From Ceratopteris richardii (Eukaryota > Streptophyta > Polypodiopsida > Polypodiales > Pteridaceae), in assembly GCA_020310875.1 (NCBI GenBank), contig CM035408.1:140923407-140987406 (forward strand): 64,000 bases of DNA, written 5' to 3'. How positions within the stretch are numbered: the first letter of the stretch is position 1; each line of letters starts with the position of its first letter. Of this stretch, positions 57,440-64,000 are shown in pieces. Made by a program: the position numbers and the translations under genes. The notes beneath the pieces are model-generated. The model had not been told where the DNA came from, made no database searches, and saw nothing but the letters and a program-made list of their open reading frames with translations.

Positions 57440-57770
57440 TGAAAGACAAAAATGCACGGTAATGGAGAGACAAATTCTATGAAGGTTGAAAATGTGAAAT
57501 GGTGAAGGGAGTTTCTATCTATAGGCGAGGAGGGAGGGAATAACGATCAAATGATGTGGACCAATCAATGAGCACCACGTGGCAAAGGTACCTTGGGAAT
57601 CCCAATGGATAGATGATGTGTCCCACTCAAATGATGCCATGTGGCAAGAACATTCGGATTTACAATGACTAGAAGATGTGGACCAATCATGGCATGCCAT
57701 GTGGCACCAACGATCAACTCAGTTTTGAGACCTATTTAAGCTTCCCTATTCACTTTCTCTCATTTTTTTT
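57440..57770. promoter_or_regulatory. Shared promoter region of the divergent gene pair
   Basis: Three imperfect ~60-bp direct repeats at about 57553, 57612 and 57675 share GATGTG(G/T)(A/C)CCA(A/C)TCA and CCA(C/T)GTGGCA, the first with a perfect G-box core CACGTG (57577-57582). On the plus side TATTTAAG (57733-57740) precedes a pyrimidine patch, a typical plant core promoter reading towards the histone-like gene. On the minus side CTATAGATAG lies at about 57508-57519, facing the minus-strand gene. The promoter roles are inferred from position and motifs. Confidence 0.5.
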
Positions 57771-57861
57771 TCTCAACACTTTCCAAGCATCGAGTTGCCA
57801 TCGCCTCCAAGTTTTTTAGCTACTTCTTAAGAATTTCTATACAGAATGCTTTCTGTGTGAG

Positions 57862-58485
57862 GTAATATGGACATAACTGATCCAAGCGATAAGGGACATC
57901 TGGGTGTTTTTGGATGATCCTTATCGCTTGGGTGGGTCGTGATTTTGAAACCGTATCAAAGCTTTAAAATAATGTTTCCTTTGATTGTTAGCTATAGTTG
58001 AAATAGAATTGATTGATATTTAATGATGATTTAAAAGACAATCGATCCAAGCGACAGCGTAGATCTATGATTTGTGCATAACCCTAATCGATTGGATTGA
58101 TCGTGTTTCTTAAATGGCATCGAGTCCTTGATCATAGCTTGCAAATAATCTTTTGCAGTGAAGCATGAGTTGTTCTGCATTGTAAGCTATATTCAAAATA
58201 GTATTGATTGATATTTCATGATGAATACAAGGATGACGGATGCAAGCGATTAGGGACATCTGTGGATTTCTGGATGACCCTTATCGCTTGGATTGATCGT
58301 GCTTCTTAAATGGCATCCTTGATCGTAGCTTTGAAGTAACTTTTTATTTGGTAAAGTATAAGTTGTAATCCATTCCAAGGGAAATGGAATTCAATGATAT
58401 TTCATGACAACTAGAAGCATGACCAATGCAAGCGATTAGGGACATTCGAGTATTTTTGGATGACTCTTATCGCTTGGATTGGTTG
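57862..58485. repeat. Hairpin repeats H6-H9, tandem ~165-190-bp units
   Basis: Hairpins are at 57877-57938, 58039-58104, 58236-58300 and 58420-58485, with arms built on CCAAGCGATAAGG or TGCAAGCGATTAGG. The DNA between them is also repeated (TATTGATTGATATTTCATGATGA and TTCTTAAATGGCATC..CTTGATC motifs), so the repeat unit is about 165-190 bp. They start just after a donor-like GAG^GTAATATGG (57862) and end shortly before the ATG at 58585. This fits a 5'-leader intron, although the acceptor (TTAAG at 58560-58564 is one candidate) is not certain. Confidence 0.85.
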
Positions 58486-58584
58486 TGTTTCTGACATTGG
58501 GTATAGTCTTTGATCAAAGCTTTTGAGAGTAAGTTTCCTTGCCTTTCCACTTCCATGCCTTAAGACTCTCACTTTGTGCAAGTT

Positions 58585-59096
58585 ATGGCTAGGACAAAAA
58601 AGACAACGAGGAAGTTGTACCCTGAGGGTCAGGAACAAGATTCCCAGGAGCAAAATGACAAAGGACCGGCTCCCTAGAAAATTCAAGGCAAATCATTAGA
58701 GCAATCCTCAATAGTAGGTTTAACTACCATGTAAATTCCTTGAGGGAAACTAGAAGAGCTCAAAAGTCTGTGGGACTACTAATCCCTAAACTTCCATTTA
58801 TGAGAGTTGTCAAGCAGATCACAAACAATCTCTATTCTTTGATGAAGACCACATCCTTTATCAATGTGAAGTGGCAAACTCAAGCATTGCTATGCCTGCA
58901 AGAAGCTGCAGAGGACTTTGCTATTCACTTTATGAATGATGCTTATTTATGTGCTTCTCATTCTCAGAGGGTAACATTGATGGTGAAGGATTATGTTATC
59001 GTATCAAGAATAAGATATAAATTTGACAAATCTCTTGTTCCTATTGATCACCATGATAAAAAATTCATCGATATTTTGAATATACCTCCAGCCTGA
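58585..59096 (+). pseudogene. CENH3-like histone H3 variant, frame-broken
   Basis: The ATG at 58585 gives MARTKKTTRKLYPEGQEQ, the canonical H3 tail start followed by a non-H3 tail, to a TAG at 58675. In another frame, from ~58740, the histone fold follows: SLRETRRAQKSVGLLIPKLP, FMRVVKQITNNLYS, a long loop 1, then NVKWQTQALLCLQEAAEDF, LCASHSQRVTLMVKDYVIV and SRIRY, plus a ~27-residue C-terminal tail to a TGA at 59094. The Trp after loop 1 and QEAAEDF are CENH3 hallmarks (canonical H3 has ASEA). Loop 1 is about 8 residues longer than in H3 and about 6 longer than in Arabidopsis CENH3 as I remember it. The tail length before the fold (~51 codons) equals that of H3, so a single indel plus a nonsense change explain the break. 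The coding part has no intron, unlike plant CENH3 genes. Confidence 0.7.
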
Positions 59097-59229
59097 GCAC
59101 CCAAGTCAACAATTGTCATTGAAGAGATCAACCGTTAGGTCACTCATGATCATGAAACAAGAAATGTAGAAAATAGTGAGGAGGAGAGGAAAAAGCAAGG
59201 ATTATTAACAGAGGAAAGTGTCATCTTAA

Positions 59230-61860
59230 ACCATATTGAGAAGTTACAATAGACCTGGATCATCACGGGCTTCTTCAATGGTGGTAGGTTCCTTTATTGA
59301 GCCCATGATATCTCCCATTAGAGCCATGTCAACAATGTGTTCTGAGCCTCTTTTTTGCTCCTCTATTCTCTTTGATCTTCGTAATCCATCTACATGTGAA
59401 TTGTGATCATCAAAGAGCTATTGTGCCCACTTCGGTAGTGGCTTACGCTGTGCAACTACAACTGGTTGGCTTTTTATTGAGGAAATTTCTCCATCAGATG
59501 TTTCCTCCTCCTCAACTTTAACCTATCTTTTGATAGGCACAAGGTGAGATATTTCTGGGACCGTTTGATGAGATAGTAGATTTACCTTTATCTTCTACTA
59601 AGTGTGGTCATTCATCAAACACCACATCTCAGCTGACAAAAATCTTCCTTGCCTTAGGATCCCAAAACCTATATGCTTTAGACTCTTCACTATATCCTAG
59701 GAAGACAGACATTTTGCTTTTTGAATCCAACTTTGATCTTGTTGAATCACGAATATGTGCATAACAAAAACAACCAAAAATTCTAAAATGCAAAACTGAA
59801 GGTTTTTTACTAGAATATGCTTCTTGAGGAGTCATCCCCTTCAGAGCTTTTGTGTAGCTTTGATTGAGGATGTAGACTGCTGTATTGACTACTTCTGCCT
59901 AGAATGAATCAGGCATGTCTTGAGCCTTTAACATACAACAAGCCATTTCAACTACTGTCCTGTTCTTGTGCTCAACAACACCATTTTGTTGAGGTGTATG
60001 AGCTGTGGTAAGTTGCCTTTTCACACCATGCTCCTTACAGTAATTGTTGAATTCTGTTGACAAGAATTCACCTCCTCTATCTGTTCTAAATTTTTTCAGT
60101 TTCCTTCCTGATTCATTTTCTACATACTTATGCCACACTTTAAATTTTTCAAAAGCATCAGCCTTCTCTCGAATGAAATAAACCCACATCTTTCTACTAT
60201 AATCCTCGACTAACAACAAGAAGTAGAAAGATCCTCCTAAAGCAAGTGTAGACATTTTACTGCAGAGATCAGCATGTACCAACTCTAGAGGAGCTTGAGA
60301 TTGATTGCTGGTCTCTCTTGGAAACGCCTTTCGTTGTTGCTTGCCCATCATACAAGCTTCACAAGGTTCCTGCAACTCTGAAAATGCAGGAAAAAGAGCA
60401 ACCATCCCTGTTCTTTGCATTTCCTTCAAAACTGCAAATCCGAGATGCCCAAATCGTTGGTGCCATAACCTGCTTACATCTTTATCTTCTGTAGCAGTTA
60501 AAGCACTTAACTCATACAAGTTATCCCATCGTATGCCTTTACCTACAACATTACCTGATGAATCCATGATTTCCGGACCACTCTTATTGAAGTGAACTTC
60601 GAGTCCATGATCTGTTATTGCAGAAACTGACAACAAATTCCTTTTGAGTGTAGGTACATAGAGAACATCGGATACCTTTTTCTCAAAACCTGGAGAAGTG
60701 ATAAAAGAGATGGTTCCAGTTCCTTCGGCTGGACACTTGGAGTCATTTCCCACCACTACATTGATGGATTCCCGCAGAGGCACTAGGGAACTATACCAAT
60801 CCCTTTTACTGGTCATATGGCGAGAAGCTCCACTATCTAAAATCCATGGTTCATCAACACGAGCTTGAGCAGATGAACATACCTCTTCAATAGCTACCCA
60901 AAGTTCCAGCTCTGTGTTGTTTGCAGACTCTTTGTTCTTCCATGATGATTTTACAGTCCCATTCCATTCATCAGCTTGCTTCTTTCTGCAATCCTTGATG
61001 GCATGGCCTTTCTTTTCACAATAGAAGCAACTTCCTGTGAACTTTTTCTTCTTTGGCTTCCTCTTTGATCCTTCAGAAGAGGCTTTACCTTTTGCATTTG
61101 CTGAGAATGCAGCATCACTTGTACTTTGCCGATTCTTCAGCCGTATCTCTTCTTCTAAAAGCATCGCACAAAACTCTTCAAATGTTAGAGGAGTTGGTCT
61201 TACCTGAGTGTTAAGGGCTGTTACTAATCCATCATACTTTGCTGGAAGAACACGTACACATCTTCGAGCCAGCTCTTCTGGTGTTATAACAACACCAATT
61301 GCAGCCAATTGATCTTGAAGATGCTTTATCCGTTTGATAAAATCTTCAGCCTTTTCAGAATCAGAATGCTTTTCATTTGTCAGTTGATTTTCTAAATTCT
61401 GTATCCTAGTGTGGTTCTTGGTCTCATATTGACGAGCCAATATGCCCCAAGCCTCATGTGCTTTAGTAGTATGTTGAACTAAAGTAAGCACAGAATCAGT
61501 TACACTAGTGACAATCAGCATTGCGCCTCTTCCAAGCTCGTAGAAGATCTGGATCTGGCTGAATCATGAATCTTGAATTCGCTGGATCTTCAACTGGTAT
61601 AGGCTCTGGATCCAATCCCATCGGTCTCATGACAGTGTTAAGTAATTCATAGGAGTCCGAAATTGCAGAAATTTTGAACTTCCAGAGTGTATAGTTGGTT
61701 CCATCCAGCTTCCCTTCAGTGAATGCAAGTGGACGAATTCGAATAGGTGCAACATTAACATTAGTTGAAGCACCAAGACTAGTGTTCGACAATGAAGCCA
61801 TCATGTAATCACTCGAATAATCTACTCATATTCTAGTCTGCTAGTAGGCTAAAATAGTGA
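59230..61860 (-). pseudogene. Copia-4 gag, protease, integrase and RT start
   Basis: Minus strand. The ATG at 61804 starts gag (FTEGKLDGTNYTLWKFKISA), with a frameshift at ~61510. It is then open to 59899 with zinc knuckle CFYCEKKGHAIKDC, protease PWILDSGASRHM, pre-integrase LWHQRFGHLGF and integrase HADLCSKM, FRTDRGGEF, TPQQNGVVE (all three catalytic residues present). A TAG follows at ~59896, then the C-terminal block to SRDVVFDE with a stop. Faint RT-proximal sequence (IVDMALMGDIMGS, TIEEARDDPG) ends at ~59235, where the element is truncated. Domain by domain it is the sister of Copia-1. Confidence 0.92.
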
Positions 61861-61887
61861 TACTTCTCAAGCTATTCGAACCTTACA

Positions 61888-61899
61888 GCTCTGATACCA
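61888..61899 (-). other. Copia-4 primer-binding site
   Basis: GCTCTGATACCA on the plus strand is the complement of TGGTATCAGAGC, directly adjoining the LTR. It matches initiator tRNA-Met, as in Copia-1 and Copia-3. Confidence 0.92.
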
Positions 61900-62455
61900 T
61901 GTAAGACAATAGTTACGCAATATAACACAGGAGCAATAGCAGAGAAGATAAGAGATATAGGAGAATCTCAACAATTTTCTACTAGCAGCAAGTACAAAGA
62001 TGATGGCGTTGTCCACCCGTGCGCTCTCAAGGTAGAGCTTAAATGGTGATCTAGACAACTCTAGATAGGGAGATACAAGGTAGCGGTATGTTGGCTCAAC
62101 TCGATGTCTCAGGTAGTGCACAATTCATGTATATATAGGATCATGGGTGTCCTTCCGTGGACGACTATACATGGGTGGTAGAGCGTGGGCGGCCACCGCC
62201 CGCGTAATTGCCATACATGGCTTAGACCGGTTGAACTGACCTAACAAATATAAATGATTTCTTACCATCCCCAATTGGGGATCCTAGTAACTCCCTTTCC
62301 TTACAATACCTTACATGGTCCAATATGACCTTCATCCAACATGCAAGTTGGGATTCCCATCAATTGGGTAATGCACGCTTGGCTTCTCCTCATAACGCGG
62401 GCTTTACAAAATGTGCATATAATCATGAGGGGTAGACATTGATCATATACTAACA
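61900..62455 (-). repeat. Copia-4 5' LTR
   Basis: 556 bp. On the minus strand it starts TGTTAGTATATGATC and ends TTGTCTTACA, the same termini as the Copia-1 LTR. Conserved blocks (AGGAGAAGCC; CGCACGGGTGGACAAC) show common ancestry with strong divergence elsewhere. A minus-strand TATATATA lies at about 62130-62138. No 3' LTR remains. Confidence 0.85.
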
Positions 62456-62715
62456 GGTGGAGGTTTGGTGCAGAGGAGGCCGGCAGCAACAAGTCCCTGG
62501 GGTATTTGGTATTTTGTAATTGAGCACTCTGTGGGATTTCGCACAGAAGCATTGGTTGTATTGTGCTTCCACCTTGTATTTGTCTTACTGTAATCAATCA
62601 ATAGAGGCTTCTAGTGTGTATTTTCTCTTCTGGTCTTCCCCTTTTCTCCTACAAACACTCAAATCCCTTCGTGTCTAAGAATCCCCCAACAAAATTTGGC
62701 ACGCCTGGTGGGACT
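62456..62715 (+). repeat. Gypsy 5' LTR end and primer-binding site
   Basis: The stretch ending ATCCCCCAACA at 62691 has the CA terminus of an LTR. It is followed by AAATTTGGCACGCCTGGTGGGAC (PBS core about 62696-62713), a variant of the TGGCGCGCC-type primer site of many plant gypsy elements. Only ~236 bp of LTR is visible because Copia-4 adjoins on the left. A poly(A)-signal-like AATCAATCAATAGAGG lies at about 62590. The borders are tentative. Confidence 0.55.
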
Positions 62716-63019
62716 TCCAAGGAAATTTGAGCTTAGGAGAAACCAAGTGCAAAGTATAGAAGAGATCAAGTGTCGACAGTACTACAGGGCTACTTCATTA
62801 ACCAAAAGGTAAATATTCTTATCAAGTGTTTCATATTAAGTGGACTATGAGCTGCTCATGACCGCAACCCGGTCCCAAACATTGAGGGTCACCTGCAAGC
62901 AAACAAGAAGGAAGGTTGTTAGAAGATCCTCCAGTCCACTATCTTCAACCTCATCAGTAAAGAGCATGGCGGGATAGGTAGACTTGGAAACCTTACTCTC
63001 AAGATTAAATATAAAATTT

Positions 63020-64000
63020 CCTTCTTTCAAAGGCCTAGCTCAAGAGGATCCAGATGAACACATTAGAAGGTTTTTGGAACTATGTAAGACTAGAGGCTTA
63101 ATGGGTAGGAAGGATGCCTTTTTTATTCTGTTCCTTGCCACATTAGAAGGATGATAAATGGTTCAGCAAGTTTGCTGAGAACTATTTTACAACTTGGGAT
63201 TTGATGAAAGATGCATTCAAAAATCAATTCCAACATGGCAATACTGCAGAAATCATCATGGAAGAGCTAGAAAATTTGAGATTGGGTCCAGGTGAAAAGT
63301 TCCCGGAGTTTGTGACTAGGGCCAAGGCACTAATGGCTAAATTACCAGACCCACCACATGATTTTTTTTGTTAAGAAATGGTTAGCTAAGCCCCTACCAG
63401 TGGCCACCCAATGCAAAATAAAGGATATAGTGTTAGCTACAGCCTCCATAGAGGAGTTCATCAACACAGCTACACGCCTTGAGCAGATAAGGCACCAGTA
63501 TGGAGCAACTTCTTCTCAACTAACATATGCTACAAAAATGGAGGATCCAGTGATCCAGCTAAGGAAGGAACTGGAGGGCTTAAAAAGGAATAAGCCCTAC
63601 AAAGAGGAGGAGAATGTTGTCACTCAGTTGAGAAGGGAGATTGAAGCACTAAAGCTCCAAAAGGAGGAAGAGGCCCAAGCAAAGGAATTGGCTCAGCTGC
63701 GACAGGAGGTGCAGGAACTCAAAGGAGGTGGCATCAAGAGTGGACTTTGGTGTTCCATGTGCAGCAAGCAAGGGCATATAGTAAGTGAATATCCTCTATT
63801 AAGTGTGACTTGCCAATTATGCAGGAAAGGTGGTCATGAGGCCCAAGAATGCCAATCAAGAGGAAGGCCTGCAACAACATATTGGACACAAGGAGGACCC
63901 CTACCACCAGCAAATGTGATGGCAGCTTCACCAAATCAAGGTAACAATTACAACCCTAGACAGAGGGATAACTTTGGAAATGGGCCTAGGAGGCCAATTA
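63020..64000 (+). pseudogene. Gypsy gag, truncated by window end
   Basis: Plus strand. The gag core is in three frames: QEDPDEHIRRFLELCKT (~63035), then WFSKFAENYFTTWDLMKDAF with FKNQFQHGN and LRLGPGEKFPEFVTRAKALM (~63160-63340). A shift near 63370 (a T-run) leads into a frame that stays open to 64000. That frame has LAKPLPVATQCKIKD, a coiled-coil (LRKELEGLKR...LRREIEALKLQKEEEAQ), and two zinc knuckles: CSMCSKQGHIVSEYP (last Cys replaced by Tyr) and CQLCRKGGHEAQEC (intact), then a Pro/Asn-rich tail. The element continues beyond the window. Confidence 0.82.

Overview
The window looks like nuclear DNA of a land plant with a large, AT-rich, retrotransposon-filled genome. Three things support this: primer-binding sites matching plant initiator tRNA-Met and tRNA-Asp, Copia, Ty3/gypsy and LINE proteins of plant type, and nested insertions with 5-bp target duplications. 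The species cannot be named. There are no bacterial operons, CRISPR arrays, rRNA or tRNA genes. Nearly every coding region is a decayed transposable-element gene.

Layout. 1-3.9 kb: a mosaic of truncated elements: a gypsy gag/protease piece, the 3' end of a chromodomain gypsy with its LTR, and an inverted Copia integrase piece abutting a forward Copia RNase H tail. 5-9.9 kb: a Copia pol fragment split by a LINE. 9.9-12.8 kb: nothing recognised. 12.8-18.5 kb: a structurally complete Copia element (Copia-1) with ~720-bp LTRs and an exact target duplication, killed by six nonsense codons and a frameshift. 20.6-49.1 kb: a three-level nest. Copia-2 (LTRs ~1.06 kb) carries, in its gag gene, a non-autonomous element with 99-bp LTRs (22235-44430, target duplication CAAGT). 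That element carries Copia-3 (22567-29182), which is itself split by a TIR element (25239-26157), and an Athila-like gypsy element on the minus strand (31717-44179, target duplication GATGC).

The gypsy element is the best-preserved coding unit: about 2,700 codons of gag-pol broken by one TGA, one frameshift and a lost 3' end. It has tandem integrase zinc-binding modules, a second retropepsin-like domain after the integrase, and a palindromic AATCGCGATT minisatellite in its leader.

49.1-59.1 kb is the least conventional part. It holds two decayed unrecognised coding regions (49.3-52.4 and 53.2-54.9 kb) and then a divergent gene pair. The minus-strand gene (57325 to 55227) has a convincing intron. 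The plus-strand gene encodes a divergent CENH3-like histone fold (58585-59096). They share a short intergenic promoter with three ~60-bp repeats. A family of ~65-bp hairpins spaced ~100-190 bp apart lies in the minus-gene intron, next to its start, and in the leader of the histone-like gene. I consider this locus the most interesting in the window. 59.2-62.5 kb: a truncated minus-strand Copia (Copia-4), a sister family to Copia-1. 62.5-64 kb: the start of another gypsy element, running off the window.
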